28,828 bases of DNA, taken from contig NZ_JAKEDR010000022.1 of assembly GCF_023653455.1 (NCBI RefSeq), positions 1-28,828 of the forward strand, in the 5' to 3' direction. A program made the translations under genes and the position numbers. Source of the stretch: Paraclostridium ghonii (GTDB taxonomy: Bacteria > Bacillota > Clostridia > Peptostreptococcales > Peptostreptococcaceae). The stretch's first letter is position 1; each line of letters begins with the position of its first letter. The notes below the pieces were generated by a model that was not told where the DNA came from, made no database searches, and saw only the letters and a list, made by a program, of their open reading frames with translations. This document shows, one piece after another, positions 7,318 to 13,877 of this stretch.

Positions 7318-9363
7318 TTATTTACTTTCTTCTATAACTTGATTTATTAAATCTTCATCTACTATATATGGTAATGTTATATGATCTTGTCCATGACACA
7401 TTTTATTATATTCCATAACTGTTGTTATAGAGTTTTCATTTCTAGCCCAAGCACGTCTAGCAACTCCTCCCATAACATCCCAAGGCATAGCTGTTCTTAG
7501 TATTTCATCTACCCTATGAGAGCCATCAAGAACCATTCCAAATCCACCATTTATGGATTTACCTATTCCTACTCCACCACCATTATGTAGAGCTATTAAA
7601 CTCATTCCTCTTGCTGCATTACCTGCAAAGCAATGAGTAGCCATATCAGCCATTATATTACTTCCATCTTTTATATTAGAAGTTTCTCTAAATGGAGAAT
7701 CTGTACCTGATACGTCATGATGGTCTCTTCCTAGCATAACAGGTCCTATTTCTCCTTTTCTTACCATTTCATTAAATTTAAGAGCTATGTTAGTTCTTCC
7801 CATAGCATCTTGATAAAGTATTCTAGCTTGAGATCCAACAACTAGTCCATTTTTTTCAGCATCTCTTATCCATATCCAGTTATCTCTATCTTGATATCTT
7901 CTATTTGGATCAATACAATCCATAGCAGCTTTATCAGTTTTTATTAAATCTTCTCTTTTACCACTTAAACATACCCATCTAAATGGTCCATATCCATAGT
8001 CAAATAATTGAGGCCCTAATATATCTTCAACATACGAAGGGAATATGAATCCATCTTTTTCATCTATTCCATTTTTAGATATTTCTTGGCACCCAGCATC
8101 ATAAATAGCTTTCATAAAACTATTTCCATAATCAAAGAAATAGCTTCCTTTACTCGTTAATTTTTGAATAACTTTAAAATGTGCCTTTAATGTTTCATCT
8201 ACTAATTGTATAAATTTATCTTTATCATTAGCTAAAAGCTCTGTTCTTTCTTCAAAAGTTATACCTTGAGGGCAATATCCTCCATCATAAACAGCATGAC
8301 AAGATGTTTGATCTGAAAGTAAGTCTATATGTATATCATTTTCAACTGCATATTCTAATAAATCTACTATATTTCCATGATAAGCTATTGCACAAGCTTC
8401 CTTTTTATCCATATATTCTTTAGCTAGGCTAAATGCTTCTTCACTTGTACGAGCAACTTTGCTTACCCATCCTTGAGTATATCTAGTTTCTATTCTTGAA
8501 TAGTCAACTTCAGCTATTATTCCTACTCCTCCAGCAATTTCAACAGCTTTACCTTGAGCTCCACTCATTCCTCCAAGCCCTGAAGTTATAAATAGTTTTC
8601 CAGATAAATCTTCTTCTTCTGGTATACCAAGAATTAATCTTCCAGCATTTAATAATGTTGAGTAAGTTCCATGAACTATACCTTGTGGTCCTATATACAT
8701 CCATCCTCCAGCTGTCATTTGTCCATAATTTGATACTCCTATTGCAGCTGCTCTTTTCCAATCTTCTTGATTATCAAATAATCCTACCATTAAACCATTA
8801 GTTATTATTACTCTAGGTGCATCTGGCTTAGATTTAAATAATCCAACTGGATGTCCTGATTGTATTACTAAAGTTTGATCTTGGTTCATTACCTCTAAAT
8901 ATTTTTTAATCAAATTATATTGCATCCAGTTTTGGAATACTTGACCTGTTTCTCCATAAGTTACAAGCTCATATGGATAAAGTGCAATATCAAAATCTAA
9001 GTTATTATCTATCATTACTTGGAATGCTCTAGCTTCAGTGCACTTAGCGTTATATTCATCTATTGATTTTGCTTTTATATTTCCTTGTGGTCTAAATCTA
9101 TATCCATATATTCTTCCTGTAGTCATTAATTCATTTAAAAATTCTGGAGCTAATTTTTCATGATATTCTTCTGGTATATATCTTAATGCATTATTTAATG
9201 CTAATTTTATATCTGATTGTGATAGTTTTGCCTCTCTTTTTGGAGCTCTTCTTATTCCATCTATAAATTGAGGTATTTCATTAGGTATATAATCTAACTT
9301 TATAGTCATTGCCTCTTTTATTTCTTCATTAGTAACATTCATAGCTTTTTCTAAAGTAACCAT
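7318..9363 (-). CDS. hutU: Urocanate hydratase (long type)
   Basis: Urocanase adds water to urocanate to give imidazolonepropionate, using tightly bound NAD as an electrophile; it is step two of the pathway. From the ATG at 9363 the protein has 681 residues. An in-frame TTG at 9384 would overlap the binding site AAGGGG, so the ATG is preferred. Family features include YRFRPQG, MQYNLIKKYLE, the NAD-binding SGLGGMSGAQGKA, a GYGPFRWVCLSG segment with the conserved Cys, GRDHHDVSGTDSPFRET, and ALHNGGGVGIGKSINGGFG near the C-terminus. At about 680 residues it belongs to the longer clade found in Clostridia and Bacteroidetes rather than the roughly 550-residue Bacillus/Pseudomonas form. It follows hutH after 23 bases. 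Confidence 0.96.
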   Translation of the reverse strand: MVTLEKAMNVTNEEIKEAMTIKLDYIPNEIPQFIDGIRRAPKREAKLSQSDIKLALNNALRYIPEEYHEKLAPEFLNELMTTGRIYGYRFRPQGNIKAKSIDEYNAKCTEARAFQVMIDNNLDFDIALYPYELVTYGETGQVFQNWMQYNLIKKYLEVMNQDQTLVIQSGHPVGLFKSKPDAPRVIITNGLMVGLFDNQEDWKRAAAIGVSNYGQMTAGGWMYIGPQGIVHGTYSTLLNAGRLILGIPEEEDLSGKLFITSGLGGMSGAQGKAVEIAGGVGIIAEVDYSRIETRYTQGWVSKVARTSEEAFSLAKEYMDKKEACAIAYHGNIVDLLEYAVENDIHIDLLSDQTSCHAVYDGGYCPQGITFEERTELLANDKDKFIQLVDETLKAHFKVIQKLTSKGSYFFDYGNSFMKAIYDAGCQEISKNGIDEKDGFIFPSYVEDILGPQLFDYGYGPFRWVCLSGKREDLIKTDKAAMDCIDPNRRYQDRDNWIWIRDAEKNGLVVGSQARILYQDAMGRTNIALKFNEMVRKGEIGPVMLGRDHHDVSGTDSPFRETSNIKDGSNIMADMATHCFAGNAARGMSLIALHNGGGVGIGKSINGGFGMVLDGSHRVDEILRTAMPWDVMGGVARRAWARNENSITTVMEYNKMCHGQDHITLPYIVDEDLINQVIEESK

Positions 9364-9386
9364 AACATCTATCCCCTTATGCAATT

Positions 9387-10952
9387 TTATATTTCACTTA
9401 AAGCAATTTCTTCATTTATTAAAAGTTCACTATCTAAAGCTTTTTCTACAGCTTCTACTATTAGATTTTGTTTGATAATATCTTCACATTTATTTATTTC
9501 TTTATACATTACTATATCTTCTTCTATACATTTAGTATGACTTCTTATAACATTGTAAGCGGCTTCTGTTCCAACTCCTAATTTTTTCTTACCTCTTAAA
9601 TCTATAGCTTGCGCTGCTCCTAATATCTCCATAGCTAATACATTTCTTGTATTTTCCATTATTTCTTTTGCTTTCCTTGCTGCTATTGTTCCCATAGAAA
9701 CATGATCTTCTTGGTTTGCTGATGATGGTATTGAATCTACACTTGCTGGATGTGCTAGCACTTTATTTTCTGAAACTAAAGATGCTGCACTATATTGTAC
9801 TATCATAAATCCTGAATTAACCCCACCTTTTTTAGTTAAAAACGCTGGTAATCCATTGCTTAAAGCTGGATTAACTAATCTTTCTAGTCTTCTTTCTGAT
9901 ATATTTGCTATCTCTGCTAAGGCTATTCCCAAGAAATCAAAACTTAAAGCCATTGGTTGTCCATGGAAGTTACCTCCTGATATTACGTCTTCGCCTTCTG
10001 TGAATATTATTGGGTTATCTGTTACTGAATTAATTTCTATATTTATTTTATTTTTTACATATTCGATTGCATCTTTGCTTGCTCCATGTATTTGTGGTGC
10101 ACATCTAAGTGAGTAAGCATCTTGAACTCTCAAGTCTCCTTGTTTTGTTGTCATCTCACTTCCATTTAATATTTCTAGTACATTTCTTGCTGTGTTTATT
10201 TGTCCTTTATGAGCTCTTACTAAGTGTACTCTTTCATCCATAGCACATGTTATTCCATTTAACGATTCCATTGTCATTGATAATGCAACATCTGAAAGTT
10301 TCAGTAAATTAATTGCATCATATGTTGTAAGGGCTCCTACTGCAGTCATAACTTGTGTTCCATTTATAAGAGCTAGACCTTCTTTTGATGATAGCTCTGG
10401 TAAAACATCAACTCCAGCTAGTTTCATGGCCTGTGCTGAAGGCATCATTTCACCTTCGTATATAGCTTCTCCTTCACCTATCATAGTAAGTACCATATGT
10501 GATAAAGGTGCTAAGTCTCCGGATGCTCCTAATGATCCTTTCTCTGGGATTACTGGACATACATTATTGTTAAGCATATTAACTAATGTATTCAAAGTTT
10601 CCATTCTTACCCCTGAATGACCTTTTGATAAATTATTTATTCTAAGAAGCATTATAGCTCTTACTACATCTTCTTCAAAAGGTTTTCCTACTCCACATGC
10701 ATGGCTTATAATTAAATTTCTTTGTAAATCGTGAGTTTCTTCTTTTGATATAACTACATCTGAAAATTTTCCAAATCCTGTAGTTATTCCATATACAACC
10801 TTTTGCTTGTCTACAAACTTCTCAACCAATTCTCTTGCTACTTTAACTTTTTTTAGTGCTTCTTCGCTTAACTCAACTTTATATCCATTTCGAGATACAT
10901 TCACTATGTCTTCTATAGTAAGATCTCTTCCATCTATAATTATTCTATTCAT
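9387..10952 (-). CDS. hutH: Histidine ammonia-lyase
   Basis: This 521-residue enzyme removes ammonia from L-histidine to give trans-urocanate and starts the pathway. The Ala-Ser-Gly triplet that cyclises to the MIO cofactor is at residues 143-145 within GSLGASGDLAPLSH, nearly the same place as in Pseudomonas HutH. Also visible are YGITTGFGKF with the catalytic Tyr54, an NGTQVM stretch, SVTDNP, GGNFHGQP, and the late QEDHVSMGT motif. Length is normal. The ATG follows AGGGGG. It is the first gene of a five-gene minus-strand operon, preceded by a 178-base gap from ccpA that holds the ccpA terminator and a cre-like site. No histidine permease or HutP-type activator is seen in the window. Confidence 0.97.
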   Translation of the reverse strand: MNRIIIDGRDLTIEDIVNVSRNGYKVELSEEALKKVKVARELVEKFVDKQKVVYGITTGFGKFSDVVISKEETHDLQRNLIISHACGVGKPFEEDVVRAIMLLRINNLSKGHSGVRMETLNTLVNMLNNNVCPVIPEKGSLGASGDLAPLSHMVLTMIGEGEAIYEGEMMPSAQAMKLAGVDVLPELSSKEGLALINGTQVMTAVGALTTYDAINLLKLSDVALSMTMESLNGITCAMDERVHLVRAHKGQINTARNVLEILNGSEMTTKQGDLRVQDAYSLRCAPQIHGASKDAIEYVKNKINIEINSVTDNPIIFTEGEDVISGGNFHGQPMALSFDFLGIALAEIANISERRLERLVNPALSNGLPAFLTKKGGVNSGFMIVQYSAASLVSENKVLAHPASVDSIPSSANQEDHVSMGTIAARKAKEIMENTRNVLAMEILGAAQAIDLRGKKKLGVGTEAAYNVIRSHTKCIEEDIVMYKEINKCEDIIKQNLIVEAVEKALDSELLINEEIALSEI

Positions 10953-10981
10953 AAATAAAATCCCCCTGTGTAATAAAGTTA

Positions 10982-10996
10982 TGAAACACGTTTTTT
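10982..10996 (+). promoter_or_regulatory. Possible CcpA-binding (cre-like) site before hutH
   Basis: TGAAACACGTTTTTT resembles the cre core TGAAA-CG-TTTT but has an extra base on one side and no clean CA at the end. It lies about 30 bases upstream of the hutH ATG, where binding could block transcription. Evidence is weak and rests on similarity and on the neighbouring ccpA gene. Confidence 0.25.
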
Positions 10997-11089
10997 TCTT
11001 GCAATTTAATAGTTTCTACAAAATATTCGAAATTCCTTCCTTTTATTCATACATTGTTAATTATTTATAAAAAAAATTTTTTTTATATG

Positions 11090-11129
11090 CAAAAAGCACA
11101 TTATCTTTAGTTAGATAATATGCTTTTTT
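11090..11129 (-). terminator. Terminator of ccpA
   Basis: AAAAAGCA-ATTATCT and AGATAAT-TGCTTTTT pair with one mismatch around a short loop, giving a T-tract on the minus strand directly after the ccpA stop. It separates ccpA from the hut operon, so hutH needs its own promoter. Confidence 0.75.
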
Positions 11130-11130
11130 A

Positions 11131-12144
11131 CTAGTTTCTTTCTACTACACTTTCTCTTTCAACAATTTTGTACGGAAGCTCAACCTTTTTATTTTCTAAT
11201 GGTTCTTTGTCAATCATTTTTATTACCATTCTTATAGCTACTGCACCCATATCATATAATGGTTGATGTACTGTAGTTAATTTTGGTCTATACATAGCTG
11301 CTATCTTAGCGTCATTAAAGCCTGCAACAGATATATCTTCTGGTACTTTATATCCTGCATCACATATTGCATTAAGAGCTCCTATGGCTGCTTCATCCCC
11401 TGTAACAAATACAGCATCAGGCTTTTTACCTTCATCTAGAATTTCTTTCATACTTTCATACCCGTATTTGTATGTAGTTCCAGCATTTTTTACTAGTGAT
11501 TTGTCTATTTCTATGTTGTTATCTTTCATAGCTTTTTCAAATCCTAAATATCTTTCTGATTCTAAAACTGTATCGTCTTCACTTGTCATTATGAAAGATA
11601 TATTCTTATGTCCCTTGTCTATAAGATACTTAGTCATATCATAAGTTGCATCAGTATTGCTTATACTTACTGAATATACATCGTAATTCCTAGCGGTTTT
11701 ACTTACATATACAGCTGGCATTCTACAGTTTTGTATATATTCTAAATGCTCTTCATCCACTTTCCAAGACATCATAACGATACCTTCTACCTGTTTAGCT
11801 CTTAATAGGTTTAAACTCTTTAATTCCTGTTCTTTATCTGAGTATGTGTTAGCTAGTAATATATCGTAATCATACATTTTAGCAACTTCTTCTATTCCGT
11901 TTACTAACTCACTTACAAAAGAATCAGATACCTCTGGAACTATAACTCCTATTAGCTGACTTTTCTTTGTTACTAAACTTCTTGCTAGTGGATTAGGAAC
12001 ATATCCAGTTTCTTTTATTACGTCTAATACTTTTTGTTTAACTTCATCCGTAACTGGTTTTGAATCATTTATTACTCTTGATACTGTAGATATAGAAACG
12101 CCTGCTTTTTTAGCTACATCCTTTATTGTTATATTAGTTTTCAT
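11131..12144 (-). CDS. ccpA: LacI-family regulator, probable catabolite control protein CcpA
   Basis: The 337-residue protein starts with a LacI-type helix-turn-helix (ITIKDVAKKAGVSISTVSRV, hinge LARSLVTKKS) and continues as a periplasmic-binding-like domain (IGVIVPEVSDSF onward). Features that favour CcpA over other LacI members are NGIEEVAKMYDYDILLANT, LLRAKQVEGIVMMS, RPKLTTVHQPLYDMGAVA and the ending LPYKIVERESV. All parallel Bacillus CcpA at the same places, including the region that binds HPr-Ser-P. CcpA binds cre sites and adjusts carbon and nitrogen metabolism and, in C. difficile, toxin expression. From memory C. difficile ccpA is CD1064, beside cotL. The ATG follows AAGGAGG. It could instead be a local hut regulator, but the CcpA-wide match makes this less likely. 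Confidence 0.82.
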   Translation of the reverse strand: MKTNITIKDVAKKAGVSISTVSRVINDSKPVTDEVKQKVLDVIKETGYVPNPLARSLVTKKSQLIGVIVPEVSDSFVSELVNGIEEVAKMYDYDILLANTYSDKEQELKSLNLLRAKQVEGIVMMSWKVDEEHLEYIQNCRMPAVYVSKTARNYDVYSVSISNTDATYDMTKYLIDKGHKNISFIMTSEDDTVLESERYLGFEKAMKDNNIEIDKSLVKNAGTTYKYGYESMKEILDEGKKPDAVFVTGDEAAIGALNAICDAGYKVPEDISVAGFNDAKIAAMYRPKLTTVHQPLYDMGAVAIRMVIKMIDKEPLENKKVELPYKIVERESVVERN

Positions 12145-12255
12145 TTAGCATTCCTCCTTATCTTAATTTTTACTATATTTTATGAAATATATTCTTAAGT
12201 CTTTGTAAAAGTTTATTTTATCATAACTTTTAAACATTTTAAATATATTTCGACA

Positions 12256-12294
12256 AAAAATAACACGTCAGTAATAAACTGACGTGTTATTTTT
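12256..12294. terminator. Strong terminator after the tiny-protein array
   Basis: A perfect 16-bp stem (AAAAATAACACGTCAG with CTGACGTGTTATTTTT) closes a 7-base loop. It ends the minus-strand array just after the gene at 12317 and isolates it from ccpA; the symmetry would also allow plus-strand use. Confidence 0.88.
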
Positions 12295-12316
12295 GTGTTT
12301 AGTTACTCAATAATTA

Positions 12317-12514
12317 TTAGCATCCACATCCATCATCTTCAAAGAATCCTGCACAAGAACAAGTTATTAATAATAATATTAAGAATGGTATCCATGCACA
12401 TAAATCTATCTCTGCCCAAGTTTCTCCAAATGCTAAGAATAGGAAGAATAATACTATTATCCACCATGCTCCTCCGCCGAAACATCCACATTCACCAAAA
12501 AATCTGTCTAACAT
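12317..12514 (-). CDS. Tiny Cys/Trp-rich two-helix protein, array copy 1
   Basis: This 65-residue protein belongs to the local family with layout MLDR-FGE-GCFGG, then AWWIIVLFFLFLAF (hydrophobic segment 1, about residues 16-29), a short acidic linker, WIPFLILLLI (segment 2) and a Cys-rich tail (CSC and a final GCGC). Two short hydrophobic helices with acidic loops suggest a membrane hairpin or a hydrophobic coat component. Cysteines could cross-link. The ATG follows AGGAGG seven bases upstream, and a perfect sigma-K-type promoter lies at 12577-12604. I do not know a function. Small high-cysteine frames next to ccpA also exist in C. difficile as far as I remember, and such proteins are often annotated 'chorion class high-cysteine protein'. 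Confidence 0.8.
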   Translation of the reverse strand: MLDRFFGECGCFGGGAWWIIVLFFLFLAFGETWAEIDLCAWIPFLILLLITCSCAGFFEDDGCGC

Positions 12515-12546
12515 AAGTTTACCTCCTAATTAAATTTAGTTGTAAT

Positions 12547-12569
12547 GCTAGTTAACTTTTTTAGCTAGC
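12547..12569. repeat. Leader hairpin before array copy 1
   Basis: GCTAGTTAA pairs with TTAGCTAGC (eight of nine Watson-Crick) around a short loop. It falls in the predicted untranslated leader between the sigma-K-type promoter and the ribosome binding site. Confidence 0.5.
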
Positions 12570-12576
12570 TATTTTA

Positions 12577-12604
12577 TATGATATGAATTTATACATATAT
12601 TGGT
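12577..12604 (-). promoter_or_regulatory. Sigma-K promoter of array copy 1
   Basis: On the minus strand AC (12604-12603), 17 bases, then CATATCATA (12585-12577) match AC-N16/17-CATANNNTA at every fixed base. Confidence 0.6.
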
Positions 12605-12649
12605 TCCTTTTATTTTTTATCTGTGTATATTTGTTATTTAAGTTTATTA

Positions 12650-12820
12650 TTAGAAATAATCTCCACAACAACATAATATTAATAATAATATTAAAAATGG
12701 TATCCATGCACATACATCTAATTCTTCCCAGCAATCTCCGAATGCTAAGAATAAGAAGAATAATACTATGATTACCCATCCACATCCAAATCCTTCTTCA
12801 CCAAATAATCTGTCTAACAT
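12650..12820 (-). CDS. Tiny Cys/Trp-rich two-helix protein, array copy 2 (short, easily missed)
   Basis: This 56-residue frame runs from the ATG at 12820 (preceded by a strong AGGAGGTAA) to the TAA at 12650-12652. The protein starts MLDRLFGEEGFGCGWVIIVL and continues with the same two hydrophobic segments and linker (GDCWEELDVCAWIPFLI) as its neighbours, ending CCCGDYF. It differs from its sisters at segment 1, where AWW is replaced by GWV, and it has a short tail. The gap to the upstream copy 3 is only 55 bases with no terminator, so the two are probably one transcript. A longer minus-strand frame (12561-12785) overlaps it but has neither binding site nor family resemblance. Confidence 0.8.
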   Translation of the reverse strand: MLDRLFGEEGFGCGWVIIVLFFLFLAFGDCWEELDVCAWIPFLILLLILCCCGDYF

Positions 12821-12875
12821 TTAATTTACCTCCTATTGTCTTTTTCAACTATTGTCTAATTTTTTTTATAGTGAA

Positions 12876-13049
12876 TTAGAAGCATTCACCACAACTACAT
12901 AATATTAATAAAACTATTAAGAATGGTATCCATGCACATACATCTAATTCTTCCCAGCAGTCACCAAATGCTAAGAATAAGAAGAATAGTACTATTATCC
13001 ACCATGCTCCTCCAAAACAGCCTTCTTCGCCAAATAGTCTATCTAACAT
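12876..13049 (-). CDS. Tiny Cys/Trp-rich two-helix protein, array copy 3
   Basis: This 57-residue member starts at the ATG at 13049, which follows AGGAGG and aligns with the MLDR start of its sisters. A 17-residue extension to 13100 is possible in frame but would lie over the leader hairpin and binding site. The layout is MLDRLFGEEGCFGG, AWWIIVLFFLFLAF, GDCWEELDVCAW, IPFLIVLLI, then CSCGECF. It is closest to copy 2, with long stretches of identical DNA, implying recent duplication or gene conversion. A CATAGTATA -10 element stands at 13100-13108 but its -35 is imperfect. Function unknown; expected to be a late-sporulation membrane or coat peptide by analogy with its neighbours. Confidence 0.8.
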   Translation of the reverse strand: MLDRLFGEEGCFGGAWWIIVLFFLFLAFGDCWEELDVCAWIPFLIVLLILCSCGECF

Positions 13050-13081
13050 TGTTGTTACCTCCTGTTGGTGATTAATTATTT

Positions 13082-13093
13082 GAGCTTTCGCTC
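13082..13093. repeat. Leader GNRA-type hairpin before array copy 3
   Basis: On the minus strand GAGC-GAAA-GCTC forms a small stem closed by a GNRA tetraloop in the leader of copy 3, a common mRNA-stabilising fold. Confidence 0.5.
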
Positions 13094-13099
13094 TTAACA

Positions 13100-13108
13100 T
13101 ATACTATG
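13100..13108 (-). promoter_or_regulatory. Sigma-K-like -10 element before array copy 3
   Basis: CATAGTATA on the minus strand fits CATANNNTA fully. The bases 16-17 upstream are not AC, so the promoter is only suggested. Confidence 0.35.
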
Positions 13109-13168
13109 CATGGTTAATACTTTTTGATAATAAATTTATGGTTTTTTAATAGTATTTTTTTTAGTACC

Positions 13169-13199
13169 AAAAAGGCTACCCATAAAGGTAGCCTTTTTT
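13169..13199 (-). terminator. Terminator after array copy 4
   Basis: AAAAAGGCTACC pairs with GGTAGCCTTTTT around CATAAA, ten bases after the stop at 13209. It makes copy 4 a separate transcription unit. Confidence 0.88.
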
Positions 13200-13208
13200 A
13201 GCACTTAA

Positions 13209-13418
13209 TTAACATCCACATTCGTATGATTCTCCGCATCCTTCTAATCCACATGAACAAACAATAAGAAGTAATATTAAAAATGGAATCCAGTCAGTTA
13301 TGCATATCTCTGCCCAACACTCTTGGAAGGCCAAGAATAAAAAGAATAATACTATTATCCACCATGCTCCTCCGTTAAAGAATCCATCACAACCAAATAT
13401 TCTGCTTAAACTGCTCAT
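13209..13418 (-). CDS. Tiny Cys/Trp-rich two-helix protein, array copy 4
   Basis: The 69-residue protein has the family layout: short start (MSSLSRIFGCDGFFNGG), AWWIIVLFFLFLAF, linker QECWAEICITDW, IPFLILLLI and a Cys-rich tail (CSCG, CGESYECGC). The start differs from MLDR of copies 1-3, so it has diverged longer, yet hydrophobic segment 1 is identical. Binding site GGGGGT precedes the ATG by about five bases. It has its own sigma-K-type promoter (13521-13547) with a leader of about 100 bases, and its own terminator. Predicted to sit in or on a membrane or hydrophobic spore layer; no known activity. Confidence 0.8.
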   Translation of the reverse strand: MSSLSRIFGCDGFFNGGAWWIIVLFFLFLAFQECWAEICITDWIPFLILLLIVCSCGLEGCGESYECGC

Positions 13419-13520
13419 ATATACCCCCTATTTTTGGATTGCTAAAATTTTATTCCCCTATTAGCTAACCCATATTAAAAATTTCAGAAGTCTTATCTCA
13501 AATGTATTATGCACTTAATT

Positions 13521-13547
13521 TATAGTATGGAAATTGAAAAAAACAGT
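13521..13547 (-). promoter_or_regulatory. Sigma-K promoter of array copy 4
   Basis: On the minus strand AC (13547-13546), 16 bases, then CATACTATA (13529-13521) match the sigma-K pattern at every fixed base. The leader is about 100 bases. Confidence 0.55.
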
Positions 13548-13598
13548 TCCTATATAGTTTTTTTTTTATATAAATTTACTTTTTTATATTTAAGCATT

Positions 13599-13626
13599 AA
13601 AAAAAGCTCCTATAGGAGCTTTTTTT
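13599..13626. terminator. Bidirectional terminator after array copy 5
   Basis: A perfect palindrome with seven A, GCTCC, TATA, GGAGC and seven T overlaps the stop codon of the gene at 13625. Confidence 0.88.
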
Positions 13627-13831
13627 AGCAACATCCATCATCAAAATTGAATAATAAAAGTACTATTAATATTATCCATATCCATGAATTATCATCGCAG
13701 AAAAAATTGTCAAACAAGTCAGTACATAGTAATAAAAATACTACAACAGCTATTATTAATAAACTTGAACCTCCAAAGGATGAATTGCATCCACATCCAA
13801 AACTTCTTAAAAGGTTATCTAGTTTTGACAT
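13625..13831 (-). CDS. Divergent tiny Cys-rich two-helix protein, array copy 5
   Basis: The 68-residue protein keeps the family plan but little exact sequence: start MSKLDNLLRSFGCGC, Gly/Ser turn, hydrophobic segment 1 (SLLIIAVVVFLLL, about 26-38), linker with acidic residues and Cys (DLFDNFFCDDN), segment 2 (WIWIILIVLLL) and an acidic CC end. The AWWIIVLFF core of the others is lost. A GGGGG binding site precedes the ATG. It lies 46 bases after the gene at 13878-14309 with a hairpin between and no separate promoter that I can see, so the two are probably cotranscribed. Function unknown. Confidence 0.75.
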   Translation of the reverse strand: MSKLDNLLRSFGCGCNSSFGGSSLLIIAVVVFLLLCTDLFDNFFCDDNSWIWIILIVLLLFNFDDGCC

Positions 13832-13854
13832 ATGGTTACCCCCTTTACAATGTT

Positions 13855-13873
13855 GAGAAACTCACAGTTTCTC
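13855..13873. repeat. Leader hairpin before array copy 5
   Basis: GAGAAAC and GTTTCTC pair around a 5-base loop, between the stop of the 143-aa gene and the binding site of copy 5. No T-tract follows on the minus strand, so it is not an obvious terminator. Confidence 0.5.
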
Positions 13874-13877
13874 TTAA

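Noticed and set aside
12295..12771. Plus-strand frames opposite the tiny-protein genes (12295-12516, 12583-12771)
   Set aside because: They are mirror frames of the array copies, lack binding sites and show no coding sense.
12561..12785. 74-residue minus-strand frame
   Set aside because: It has no binding site, is not like its neighbours, and overlaps the family member at 12650-12820, which has a strong site and clear similarity.
12834..12857. Direct repeat CTATTGTC (two copies) between array copies 2 and 3
   Set aside because: It is short and AT-rich, with no link to a known element; probably chance or duplication slippage.
12317..13831. CRISPR array or phage remnant
   Set aside because: The repeats are protein-coding copies of uneven spacing, not short identical repeats, and no cas, integrase or phage genes are near.
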